Assembly: GCF_018130065.1 (NCBI RefSeq)
Contig: NZ_JAFCME010000003.1
Coordinates: 62,001 to 126,000 of the forward strand
Direction of reading: 5' to 3'
Length of the DNA stretch: 64,000 bases
From: Bradyrhizobium sp. AUGA SZCCT0158
GTDB lineage: Bacteria > Pseudomonadota > Alphaproteobacteria > Rhizobiales > Xanthobacteraceae
The position numbers were made by a program, and so were the translations under genes. Positions 53,729 to 62,403 of this stretch are shown here, one piece after another. The notes beneath the pieces are model-generated. The model was given only the letters and a program-made list of their open reading frames with translations. It made no database searches and had not been told where the DNA came from. The number at the start of each line of letters is the position of its first letter. Position 1 is the first letter of the stretch.

Positions 53729-54928
53729 ATGAGGGTCCTTGTTACAACATCCCTCTACCCGACGCCGCTGGCTCCAAAGGTCATCGGCGGCGCGGAAATA
53801 TTCGTACGCAAACTGGTCGAAGGCTTCGTCGCAAGCGGAGACAGTGTGGAAGTGATCCGCGCCGCGTCAGCCCCCAACCAGCAAACTGAATCATGCGACG
53901 ATGTCGATATCTATTCCGAGCCGGTCAGTAACATCTATCTGCCGTTCACCGAACAACACAGCGCACCAATGCGGGGACTCTGGCACGCAGTCGAGGATTG
54001 GCGACGATCGACAAAACTGGTCGCCGACCGGATCAAGGCGTTCAGGCCTGACGTGCTGCATTCCAATAATCTGTCGGGCCTGACGACGGCGGTCTGGAAA
54101 GCCGCATCCGACCACGGCGTCCCTATCGTCCACACCTTGCATGATTATTATCTGACGTGCCCGCGATGTTCGCGCTTCTCCCACGGCAGCACCTGCACGC
54201 ACACCTGTTTCAGCTGCAAGTTGCTGACCGTAAGCCGCCGCACTGCGACCAGGCAGCTCAGCGCGATCGTCGGCGTGAGCCAGCGCATTCTGGATATTCA
54301 CACGGAGTTGGGCCTCTTCGCAGACACCCCGCTGCGCAAGGTCATCAGACACGCTTCGGCACTCCCCCCGGTCGCGCCCGAGCCCAGACGCCCGGCCGAC
54401 CTCCTGACGCTGGGTTTCATCGGGCGCCTCACGGAGGAGAAAGGCATTTACAATCTGGTCAGGGCTGTCGGCACGTTGCCGCCAAACTCCGTCAAGCTGG
54501 TAATCGCAGGCTCTGCCAGCGCCGAGATGAAGGAGCGGTTGATTGCCCTGGCACCTGAAGCCCAGATCGAATTCCTGGGATTTGTCGCGCCCGAAACGTT
54601 CTATCGTCAAATCGACGTCGTGGTCATTCCGCCGATCTGGGAGGAGCCCGGCCCCATCGTGGTCGCTGATGCCCAGGCCGCCGGCAAACCCTTCCTCGGC
54701 ACCCGCTTCGGAGGCATACCGGAGGCCGTTGCAAGGGGCGCGGTCGGATGGCTTACGGCGCCCGATCCCGACTCGCTGGCCGAAAGCATCAGGAAGATGT
54801 TGTCGAATCCTGACGAAGTAACAACGATGACCCGGAAGTTCGCCGACAAGAACAGTCAACGCACATTCTCGGAAGTCGTCGCCGAATACCGCGCGATCTT
54901 CGAGGAGTTGCGCCACCGTGAGGACTAG
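53729..54928 (+). CDS. GT4 glycosyltransferase with Cys cluster, type B copy 1
   Basis: 399 residues. N-terminus MRVLVTTSLYPTPLAPKVIG, then LHDYYLTCPRCSRFSHGSTC and THTCFSCK: six Cys in the same relative place as in type A. Donor side LTLGFIGRLTEEKGIYNLV; nucleotide-sugar pair WEEPGPIVVADAQ is E-x7-D rather than E-x7-E. It is paralogous to the gene at 56457 and lies 74 bases after the type A gene. An adjacent TTG just before the ATG is an alternative start. Confidence 0.9.
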   Translation: MRVLVTTSLYPTPLAPKVIGGAEIFVRKLVEGFVASGDSVEVIRAASAPNQQTESCDDVDIYSEPVSNIYLPFTEQHSAPMRGLWHAVEDWRRSTKLVADRIKAFRPDVLHSNNLSGLTTAVWKAASDHGVPIVHTLHDYYLTCPRCSRFSHGSTCTHTCFSCKLLTVSRRTATRQLSAIVGVSQRILDIHTELGLFADTPLRKVIRHASALPPVAPEPRRPADLLTLGFIGRLTEEKGIYNLVRAVGTLPPNSVKLVIAGSASAEMKERLIALAPEAQIEFLGFVAPETFYRQIDVVVIPPIWEEPGPIVVADAQAAGKPFLGTRFGGIPEAVARGAVGWLTAPDPDSLAESIRKMLSNPDEVTTMTRKFADKNSQRTFSEVVAEYRAIFEELRHRED

Positions 54929-55031
54929 CCGTGTGATGGAGAACGATGCGGCTCCGTTTTCTCAAGTATCCTGCCGCCAGATAGCTGCCAACCCTATCGT
55001 CGGCGCCCGTTAACAAGGATTTAATTTCCTG

Positions 55032-55082
55032 ATGTCCTTCGGGCAACGGGACATTTAATACTGCACACGTTGTTGCGTGCAG
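55032..55082. other. Two inverted repeats in the gap between the duplicated cassettes
   Basis: ATGTCC/GGACAT (55032-55054) followed by ttaata, then CTGCAC/GTGCAG (55061-55082). The gap of 275 bases (54929-55203) otherwise has no gene. They may be a terminator and an operator for the second copy. Confidence 0.45.
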
Positions 55083-55203
55083 TGCCGCGCGTTTCGGCTG
55101 GCAGCACCGCTTGGTGGAAGGTAAGGTCGAACGAGTCGATCGTTCAGGACCTGCTTCGCAACAAGGCACCGGCGGTAATCGATCGACACCGATGAGGCGA
55201 TAG

Positions 55204-56400
55204 TTGAAGATACTTCTCGTAAACAGCCTTTACCCTCCGGAAATCATGGGAGGCGCTGAAGTTTCCGTTTCTCTGCTGGCGGAAGCACTGGCCCTCAGGG
55301 GTCACCAGGTTTCCGTGATTTGCCTTCACAAGGCGGCGGAAACCTCGATCAGCGAGATCAGGGGTGTTCGCGTATACAGGTTGCAGATCGACAACGACTA
55401 TTGGCCATTCGACCAGGATCGAAAGCCGTCGCGGTTGCGACGACTTAAATGGCATTTGCGTGACACCTGGAATCGCGAGGCGGCCAAACGCTTCGGAGCG
55501 GTTCTCGATGCTGAGGCGCCCGACGTTCTGCACACCAACAATCTCACGGGATTTTCGGTATCGTTGTGGTCGGAAGCCAAGCGCCGCAAGCTGCGGGTCG
55601 TCCACACGCTGCGCGACTATTCCCTGATCTGCAAAAGGTCGACCCTGTTCCGCAACGGACAGACATGTACCCGCCGGTGCCCGGCCTGCGCGACCATGAC
55701 CGCCCCTTCCCTGATTGCTTCGCGCATGGTCGATGCCGTCGTTTCGAACAGCCAATTTGTGCTGGATCAGCACCAGAAACTTGGCTATTTCGCCAACATC
55801 CCGGGCAAGGTCATCTTCAATATTGCCGACGTCAGCGAGGCGGCCCCGGTTTCGCCGCCCGCTACCGGCGATCTGGTGTTCGGCTTCATTGGACGGATCG
55901 AAGCCGAAAAGGGTATCGAGGTCGTGCTGAAGGCGGCCGAACTGCTGCCTGACGCAGGCTGGAGGCTGAAGATTGCCGGAAAGGGGCTCGAGCAGTACGT
56001 AGGCAGCCTGAAGGCCGGCCAGAAGAACGATCGCATCGAATGGCTTGGCTTTACGAAAGCGGCGAATTTCTACGCCAGCATCGACGTCTGCCTCGTCAGC
56101 TCGGTCTGGCCGGAACCGCTGCCGCGGACGCTGATCGAAAGCATTAATGCCGGCCGCGCAACTATTTGCTCGACGGCAGGAGGGATTCCGGAGATTTCGG
56201 GATTTTCAAATATGGTGGGCTCCTACGAGCCGAACAATTTTCGTCAGTTGGCCGAGCTCATGGTGAAGGCGGTTAACGACACAACGAGATGGAAGATGAC
56301 GCAGCCGCTACAACAGGACTTTGCAGATAAATTCTCGCCGGAGTCGGTCACGCGGCAATACATGGAGGTTTATTCGGCCGGCAGTTCGAAAGCTCCCTGA
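55204..56400 (+). CDS. GT4 glycosyltransferase with Cys cluster, type A copy 2
   Basis: 398 residues from TTG (KILLVNSLYPPEIMGGAEVS). Same order of features as the 52467 gene: the LHTNNLTGFSV block, Cys cluster LICKRSTLFRNGQTCTRRC with PACATMT, donor-side LVFGFIGRIEAEKGIEVVLK and WPEPLPRTLIES (E-x7-E). The two type A proteins are clearly duplicates but have diverged, so the duplication is not recent and both appear under selection. Confidence 0.9.
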   Translation: MKILLVNSLYPPEIMGGAEVSVSLLAEALALRGHQVSVICLHKAAETSISEIRGVRVYRLQIDNDYWPFDQDRKPSRLRRLKWHLRDTWNREAAKRFGAVLDAEAPDVLHTNNLTGFSVSLWSEAKRRKLRVVHTLRDYSLICKRSTLFRNGQTCTRRCPACATMTAPSLIASRMVDAVVSNSQFVLDQHQKLGYFANIPGKVIFNIADVSEAAPVSPPATGDLVFGFIGRIEAEKGIEVVLKAAELLPDAGWRLKIAGKGLEQYVGSLKAGQKNDRIEWLGFTKAANFYASIDVCLVSSVWPEPLPRTLIESINAGRATICSTAGGIPEISGFSNMVGSYEPNNFRQLAELMVKAVNDTTRWKMTQPLQQDFADKFSPESVTRQYMEVYSAGSSKAP

Positions 56401-56456
56401 CAGGGAATAGTTTCAAGCATCCATTTTCTATTATTCTTGGGGACGAGACTCCTTCA

Positions 56457-57668
56457 ATGAGAGTTCTTATTACGTCATCCATCTATCCAACGCCGCAGGC
56501 TCCAAAAGTCGTGGGCGGCGCCGAGATATTCGTGCGCCGGCTTGCCGAAAGCCTGGTGGGCAAGGGTGACAGCGTGGAAGTGATCCGCGCAGCGTCTGTT
56601 TCCAACCAGGCAATGGAAGCGTGCAACGGCATCGATGTTTATTCGGCGCCGGTAAAGAATGTGTATTTCCCGTTCAGCAAACCTCATGGCGCGCCGATCC
56701 GGGCGGTCTGGCACGCGGTGGAAGACTGGCAGCAGACCGCGCAACTGGTTGCCGCACGGATACGGGCCTTCAAGCCCGATATCCTGCATTCCAATAACCT
56801 CTCGGGATTGACGACGGGGGTATGGAAAACTGCTTCGGACCTGGGCATTCCGATCCTTCATACCCTTCACGACTATTACCTGACCTGCCCGCGGTGCTCC
56901 CGCTTTTCGAACGGAAGCGCGTGCGCTCACACCTGCGTCAGTTGCAAGATTTTGACGGTCAACCGACGCAGCACGACCAAGCATCTCGACGCCGTCGTGG
57001 GCGTGAGCCAACGCATCCTTGATATCCATACCCAGTTCGGGTTGTTTGCCGATACGCCGCTGCGCACCGTCATTCGCAACGCTTCGACCGCCGATGTCGG
57101 CGACAAGGCCACGGAAAGTCCCGACGGAGTGGTTACCTTTGGATTTATCGGAAGGTTGACGCAGGAGAAGGGCATCTACAACCTCGTCCAGGCGGTTGCG
57201 GCAATTCCACCTCACCTGATGCGGCTTGTCGTCGCCGGCCATGCAACGGAAAGCCAGCGCGCGCATATCAAATCGCTGGCGCCCAACGCCCGAATTGATT
57301 TCCTGGGTTTTGTCGCACCCAGGGAATTCTATGAACAGGTCGATGTCGTGGTGGTTCCGTCAGTCTGGGAAGATCCAAGCCCGCTGGTGGTGGCCGACGC
57401 GCAGGCGGCCGGAAAACCGCTGCTTGGGACCCGCTTCGGGGGAATACAGGAAGTCATCGAACAGGATGTTACGGGGTGGCTGACGGCGCCTGACCCCGGC
57501 TCTCTGACCAAGAGCTTGTTGCAGATCATTGAATCCCCGCGGCAGATTTCCGATATCAGCCAACGGTTAAGAGCCGGGCTCAACAAATGGACCTTCGTCG
57601 ACGTCGTCGCCAGATATCGCGATGCATTCGAGCGCGTCAGGCAATCCCGGGGAATGGCCAGATCATGA
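56457..57668 (+). CDS. GT4 glycosyltransferase with Cys cluster, type B copy 2
   Basis: 403 residues. MRVLITSSIYPTPQAPKVVG, Cys cluster LTCPRCSRFSNGSACAHTC and VSCK, donor-side VTFGFIGRLTQEKGIYNLV, and pair WEDPSPLVVADAQ, which is D-x7-D. 56 bases after the type A copy 2. Paralogue of the gene at 53729. Confidence 0.9.
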   Translation: MRVLITSSIYPTPQAPKVVGGAEIFVRRLAESLVGKGDSVEVIRAASVSNQAMEACNGIDVYSAPVKNVYFPFSKPHGAPIRAVWHAVEDWQQTAQLVAARIRAFKPDILHSNNLSGLTTGVWKTASDLGIPILHTLHDYYLTCPRCSRFSNGSACAHTCVSCKILTVNRRSTTKHLDAVVGVSQRILDIHTQFGLFADTPLRTVIRNASTADVGDKATESPDGVVTFGFIGRLTQEKGIYNLVQAVAAIPPHLMRLVVAGHATESQRAHIKSLAPNARIDFLGFVAPREFYEQVDVVVVPSVWEDPSPLVVADAQAAGKPLLGTRFGGIQEVIEQDVTGWLTAPDPGSLTKSLLQIIESPRQISDISQRLRAGLNKWTFVDVVARYRDAFERVRQSRGMARS

Positions 57669-57744
57669 TGGTCCCGGCCATAGCGGCTGAGAGCTTCGCC
57701 CCGGCTCGATGCCTGGGCTGGCCGCCAATTCGTGCCGGCCTGCG

Positions 57745-59160
57745 ATGATCCGCCTCCTCGCGTTCGGCGGCTATGTTTTCCAGAGTGCGGCCGCCATCGC
57801 GCTCATTTTTGCCGTCAGCCATCTCCTGCCGCCCGCCAGCTATACTTCGTTTTCGCTCGCTTTGGCGTCAAGCCAGCTGCTGTGCGTATTCATGTTCGAA
57901 TGGCTGCAACTTGCCGGCGTTCGTTTTCTCGCGGCGGCGGAGGGTGAGGACGCCGCGAGATTGCGGTCCTCGTTGTTCGCCGCGGGATTGTTGAGCGCCG
58001 CGGTGCTGGTTTCAGTCGGTAGTGCCGCCTCACTGATCGGCACTCTCGCGCCCCGCGTCGTCGCGCTTGGCTTGGCAATCGCGGTTCTGCAGGGACTCAC
58101 CGACATGTATTTCATGGCGATCCGCGTGTCGGATCGGCTTGGTACCGCGGCGCTCCTCCTGATCCTGCGAGCCGGCCTCCTGCTTGTCGGCGCCGTTGCC
58201 GGCGCGAGCATCTATGCAACGGCGGAAGCCACTCTCCTTGGCATCGTATGCGGGCATGCGACATCCCTGGTCGCCGGCCTGTTTGCGCATCGCACGCCGC
58301 TGCGACGGGTACCCTGTCGTATCATGTTGGCGGACTGGATGGATTTCTCCCGCTACGGAATGCTGGCCGCCGGCGCCTCGGTGATCCATCTCTCCGTTCC
58401 GGTGATGATCCGTTTCATCGTTGTGAGCAGCTTGGGACCAGCAGCCCCCACAGCGACCGCAGCCTTTTTGATGGCGATCGATTTGCTGCAGCGGCCATTC
58501 TCGGTTCTCGTGGCCGCGATACACACGGTGAGTTATCCTGACGTGGTCGTCCAGTTTGAGCGCGGCACGGACGATGAGGCGCGGCGCGCGACGTCCCGGC
58601 TGCTCGACTTCATTCTATGCGCGACAACCGTCATGTTGGGCGGCCTGATCGGCTTTCTGCCGGATGCCAGCCGGCTGTTCGTTCCGGCCGATCTCCTGTC
58701 GAGTTTCCTGGCGGTGGCGCCGGCAGCCACCGTGTTTTACTTTCTTCATACCCATCTGCAGGCCACGCTTGCGGTGATCCCGCACTTAAGGAAATCCGCC
58801 ACCAGGCTTGTGGTGGTCGCTGGCTGCCAACTGGCGCTGGTGTCGGTTGTTGCATCGATTGCAGCGGTGCTGCGCTTGTCTACAGCCGCTCAGGTTGCGA
58901 GCGCAGCCGTTGCGACCGCAATCGTCATATTGTGCGGCAGCGGCCCGATCATCCGTTTCGGCGTGGTTCCGAGATGGCTGCTGCTGGGCGTATCGATCGT
59001 TGCAGCCACCCTGATTGGAGCTTTCGCTGCAGTCCCTTCCGAACCCCTACTCTGGCTGGCCGGCAAAATTGTCATCTCGGCCATAGCCGTCGCGCTGGTC
59101 GCCTGGCAGGGCGAGTTTCTGTCGGCCAGACACGCGGACCAACGTCCGGGCAAAGACTGA
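57745..59160 (+). CDS. Polysaccharide flippase, Wzx/MATE-like
   Basis: About 471 residues with 12 or more hydrophobic helices and few charged loops: MIRLLAFGGYVFQSAAAIAL, LLPPASYTSFSLALASSQLL, and HLSVPVMIRFIVVSSLGPAA recall O-antigen/exopolysaccharide flippases of the Wzx family. Likely translocates lipid-linked repeat units. Start: ATG at 57745 places the first helix right after the start; ATG at 57709 would add 12 residues. No Wzy polymerase was recognised in the window. Confidence 0.82.
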   Translation: MIRLLAFGGYVFQSAAAIALIFAVSHLLPPASYTSFSLALASSQLLCVFMFEWLQLAGVRFLAAAEGEDAARLRSSLFAAGLLSAAVLVSVGSAASLIGTLAPRVVALGLAIAVLQGLTDMYFMAIRVSDRLGTAALLLILRAGLLLVGAVAGASIYATAEATLLGIVCGHATSLVAGLFAHRTPLRRVPCRIMLADWMDFSRYGMLAAGASVIHLSVPVMIRFIVVSSLGPAAPTATAAFLMAIDLLQRPFSVLVAAIHTVSYPDVVVQFERGTDDEARRATSRLLDFILCATTVMLGGLIGFLPDASRLFVPADLLSSFLAVAPAATVFYFLHTHLQATLAVIPHLRKSATRLVVVAGCQLALVSVVASIAAVLRLSTAAQVASAAVATAIVILCGSGPIIRFGVVPRWLLLGVSIVAATLIGAFAAVPSEPLLWLAGKIVISAIAVALVAWQGEFLSARHADQRPGKD

Positions 59161-59164
59161 TCCA

Positions 59165-60409
59165 TCACGTCAGAGCGTAATCTTCCCGACCCTTCTCGGC
59201 TCGTTGCGGCTGCGCCGGAACTAATCCGTAGATCTGCAGGGTTTGATCGACCATCGGACCGACACCGAAATACTGCTGGGCTCGTGCGATGCAATTATTT
59301 GCCATCGCCTGCCGCCGGGCGGGATCAGCCAGCTTTTCGATCGCCTGGGCCAGCGCATCCACGTCCTCGAACGGAACGACGAAACCGGTTTGTCCGTTGA
59401 TGATCTGATCCGAGGCGCCGCCGGCCGGCGTCCGGACCGGGACCAGTCCTGTCGCCATCGCCTCGGCAACGCCTAATGGAAACCCTTCAAAGCGGCTGGG
59501 AAGCACAAACACGTCGGCGGCCCATAGCGCCTCGCGAACGTCGCCCATGAAACCCAGAAACTTGAACGTCTGATTGTCCTTTTCATCGCCCGCATAGGCG
59601 AACGATTTGATCTCCTTCTCGCGGTCGGCGCCGCCGCTCCCGACAAAGAAGCACTTCAAATCGAGCGGAGGGGGATCGCCGCGGTCGCGTAGCTTTCGCG
59701 CCGCCTTGATCAGCAGATCGTGTCCCTTGACCCATGCCAGACGGGCCGCGAGCAGGCACATGAAGTCGCCTTCTTCCAGACCGAATCTTTTCCGAGCCTG
59801 CAGCCGCTCAAAAGCCGAAGGCGGACAGAAATGTTGGGTGTCAACGCCGCCATAGACTTTTGCAATTCCATCCTTCCGAAGCAAAAGATATCGGCTCAGG
59901 TGCTGGCGCGATTCTTCGGACATCAGGATCAGCTTGTGGGGAAAGAAGGCGTTGAAGAACAGTATCTGCTTCAGACTGAACTGTGACTTCGGCGCGTTCT
60001 GGGCATTGGCGATATTGCCGAGAACGGACGGGTGATAGGTCGCAACGCAGCGCGCTCCCGTCAGGAGCGACAGCAGCTTGCCCCATAACAGCATGCCGAG
60101 GCCGTGGACGTTGATGACCGTAATCTTTCGCTCCCTGATCAACTTCAGCAGCCGAAAGAATATCGCCGGCGACGGCAGCTTGCTCAGTCCGGGAATCTCG
60201 TGCCATTCCCTGACGGCCGCGCTCAGCTTTTTGCGCTTGTATTCAGACTTCTCGTCCGAGCGCACTTCGCCGGAAACCAGATAGATCTGCACGCCACGGC
60301 CTTGCAGGCCGGTCGCAAGCGTCTCGCAATACGAAGCAATGCCATCGTTGCAATTCACCACTTCAACCAGAAACAGGACATTGGCGCTGCCGGAAGCGAC
60401 CTCGGTCAT
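59165..60409 (-). CDS. GT4 glycosyltransferase, minus strand
   Basis: 414 residues. VLFLVEVVNCNDGIASYCETLATGL at the N-terminus, donor side FMCLLAARLAWVKGHDLLIK, SRFEGFPLGVAEAMATGLVP with E-x7-E, and QTGFVVPFEDVDALA. No Cys cluster. It is convergent with the flippase (four bases between stops). The sugar is unknown. Confidence 0.88.
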   Translation of the reverse strand: MTEVASGSANVLFLVEVVNCNDGIASYCETLATGLQGRGVQIYLVSGEVRSDEKSEYKRKKLSAAVREWHEIPGLSKLPSPAIFFRLLKLIRERKITVINVHGLGMLLWGKLLSLLTGARCVATYHPSVLGNIANAQNAPKSQFSLKQILFFNAFFPHKLILMSEESRQHLSRYLLLRKDGIAKVYGGVDTQHFCPPSAFERLQARKRFGLEEGDFMCLLAARLAWVKGHDLLIKAARKLRDRGDPPPLDLKCFFVGSGGADREKEIKSFAYAGDEKDNQTFKFLGFMGDVREALWAADVFVLPSRFEGFPLGVAEAMATGLVPVRTPAGGASDQIINGQTGFVVPFEDVDALAQAIEKLADPARRQAMANNCIARAQQYFGVGPMVDQTLQIYGLVPAQPQRAEKGREDYALT

Positions 60410-60510
60410 CGATTTATCTCTCTACTCGATCTCGTGAAACATAAGGCAGGGTTTAGCTTGGAAATCCGTCCCGATCGATGACGGATCTCCGTCGCCCGCC
60501 CGGTTTTTCT

Positions 60511-60570
60511 CCGATTTTCAGATTTTCTGATTATTCTCTGATTGGATTAATCTGTGATCGGATTATCAGG
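60511..60570. repeat. Clustered TCTGATT-like direct repeats upstream of the glycosyltransferase
   Basis: In 60 bases: tccgattttcagattttctgattattctctgattggattaatctgtgatcggattatc holds at least five spaced [TC]GATT units. It lies 100-160 bases before the minus-strand start at 60409 in an otherwise featureless gap, suggesting a multi-site promoter region. Speculative. Confidence 0.35.
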
Positions 60571-60642
60571 GTGCAAGATGCGGGCCGGGCGCACCGTCAA
60601 TTCCCACCCGGGGATCGGCGTCACACGTCGGCCGGCCGCTCC

Positions 60643-61776
60643 TCATAGCCCTCTCTTTTCCAGTTCGGCGGCCTCTTCAGGAGAGAGAGGAGCCCCCGCA
60701 AAGCGGGAAACAAGGTACATCGCGATCTTTGGCGTCTTTAGATCGTACATCAGGCCGAACCGGTTTTCAGGCGGGGCTTTTGAGGGTTCATCGAGCAGTT
60801 CATAGATGCTGATACTCTCGACGACGACATCCTTTTGGTCCCGGAGCGCGGTGAGCGTGTCGTTCAGGCTCTTCAGGCAACGCTCCGTCATATGGTCGCC
60901 GGGCTTGTTGCCATAATCCGGTTTGTAGATCTCGCCGCAATTGATCTCATTGAATATGACAGGCCGCCGATAGGTGGCCAGTTTCTTGAACAGGTTGAAG
61001 CGCGGATTGCGGCCATTCCAGGCTCTGTTGGGATTCTCTCCCAGCACTTCGTAATAATGGTAGGAAATCACATCAAACCCGACCCCGCGCGCGGCCATGA
61101 AGTCCAGGAAGCCGAACATCGTCGATGTCGTATTCAGAACCTTGCGCAAATGAAGTCCGTTTTCCTTGTTGATCTTGTCGATCGCGTCTGACGCGCCGCG
61201 CAGGACGGCCGCCCAATCTTCCATGATCGGCTTTTCAAACTCTTCCGCCGTGCCGCCGCTGCCGAACAATCTCTTGCCATCAGGACCGTGCGCGACGAGG
61301 TTCAACTCGTTCTCCAGTTCCCAGTCCTTGATATCGTGCTTGAACTGGTTGACGAAATCGTAGGTCCGGTTGAAGCCCTGGCGATACAGCGCCTCACGGT
61401 CGCCCTTCGGATAGGTGCCCGCATCCGTGCGATCTCCCCACCGGAAGGCGAAGCCGAACACGGGATGCAGCGTTATCCCGTGGGCCTTGCCCTGTGCGAT
61501 CGCCCGCCTCAACATCGGGGCTTCGGTCGGTTCGGTGTCCTTGGTAAGATTCACACCTATCCTGAATTGCGTCAGGCCGCGCTCTTTCATGACCTTAAAG
61601 GCAGGCCCCAGATTCGCCCTGATGGCGGATGGCCCGTTGGTGCCCCACTCCAGGGCGTTAGCTGGCAACGAACTGATCGCGGCCGCAACCAGGACGAGGA
61701 GCGGAAGACCCAATTTCTGCGCGATGATCGCCGCGGCCGTCCGCTCAAACCCAGTCGCCTTCACAACGCTCATCAT
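60643..61776 (-). CDS. Exported glycoside hydrolase-like protein
   Basis: 377 residues from ATG 61776 with a ribosome site (agaaggtgattATG). The region KLGLPLLVLVAAAISSLPANALEWG is a signal peptide with likely cleavage after NA-LE. The rest looks like a TIM-barrel glycosidase: DWELENELNLVAHG has the Asn-Glu typical of the acid/base residue and VIFNEINCGEIY the late Glu nucleophile, with DVISYHYYE between. Clan-A type (GH39/GH5-like); substrate unknown. Longer in-frame starts to 61959 are less likely. Confidence 0.82.
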   Translation of the reverse strand: MMSVVKATGFERTAAAIIAQKLGLPLLVLVAAAISSLPANALEWGTNGPSAIRANLGPAFKVMKERGLTQFRIGVNLTKDTEPTEAPMLRRAIAQGKAHGITLHPVFGFAFRWGDRTDAGTYPKGDREALYRQGFNRTYDFVNQFKHDIKDWELENELNLVAHGPDGKRLFGSGGTAEEFEKPIMEDWAAVLRGASDAIDKINKENGLHLRKVLNTTSTMFGFLDFMAARGVGFDVISYHYYEVLGENPNRAWNGRNPRFNLFKKLATYRRPVIFNEINCGEIYKPDYGNKPGDHMTERCLKSLNDTLTALRDQKDVVVESISIYELLDEPSKAPPENRFGLMYDLKTPKIAMYLVSRFAGAPLSPEEAAELEKRGL

Positions 61777-62403
61777 AATCACCTTCTGTGACGCCTTGGC
61801 TTTTCGAAACAAAAGCAAGGACCATGCGAAACCCGATCCACGCATGCCGTTGCTGCAATTTGCCGCGGTAAGGCGCTTTGCTTTAGCGCGCCGCAAAAGT
61901 CGGGTCCAGTCCGGGAACCGAATACAAATGCGGCCGGCCATTGACATTAAACGACCCATTTAATCCGATCGTTTGACCACAACGCGCCAAAACCGTGCCC
62001 TTTCAGCGCCGTGAGGAACATCCGCGGCAAATTCCCCGATCCGCCGGATGCGACGTGAAAAACCAACCTCCGATTAACCGTCGCGGACAAACCCGTATTA
62101 TTTCGATCTCGACCGCTCACGACGTGCATGATTGCCTGCTTGGCAAGCAGCCAAGCTTTCCAAGTAGGCAACGCAAGGCAGCCGCCGCCTTCAGTCCGTC
62201 ATCATGAGAACAGACCAAGCTGCAATATCCAAGCTTGCCGATTCTGGCTCCCATTCCAGACGTCGCGCAAACAAACCGCCGGGAAATCCTTAGCAATGAA
62301 AAATCCCCTTGTTGCTTCCACTTTTATCCAAATCAAATACTCAAAAAAGAAAACTGGCAGCTAAATCTCGCACAACTCTTCCCTTCCAACAGCCGGGCAA
62401 TCG
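61777..62403. promoter_or_regulatory. 627-bp divergent intergenic region with a 15-bp palindrome at 62136-62150
   Basis: No supportable gene. CTGCTTG-G-CAAGCAG is a perfect 7+1+7 palindrome, with more CCAAGC words around it (62151, 62229). The region lies between the two glycosidase-like genes, which are transcribed away from each other, so one regulator could control both. AT-rich stretches at 61940-61970 and 62290-62370 could be promoters. Confidence 0.45.
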
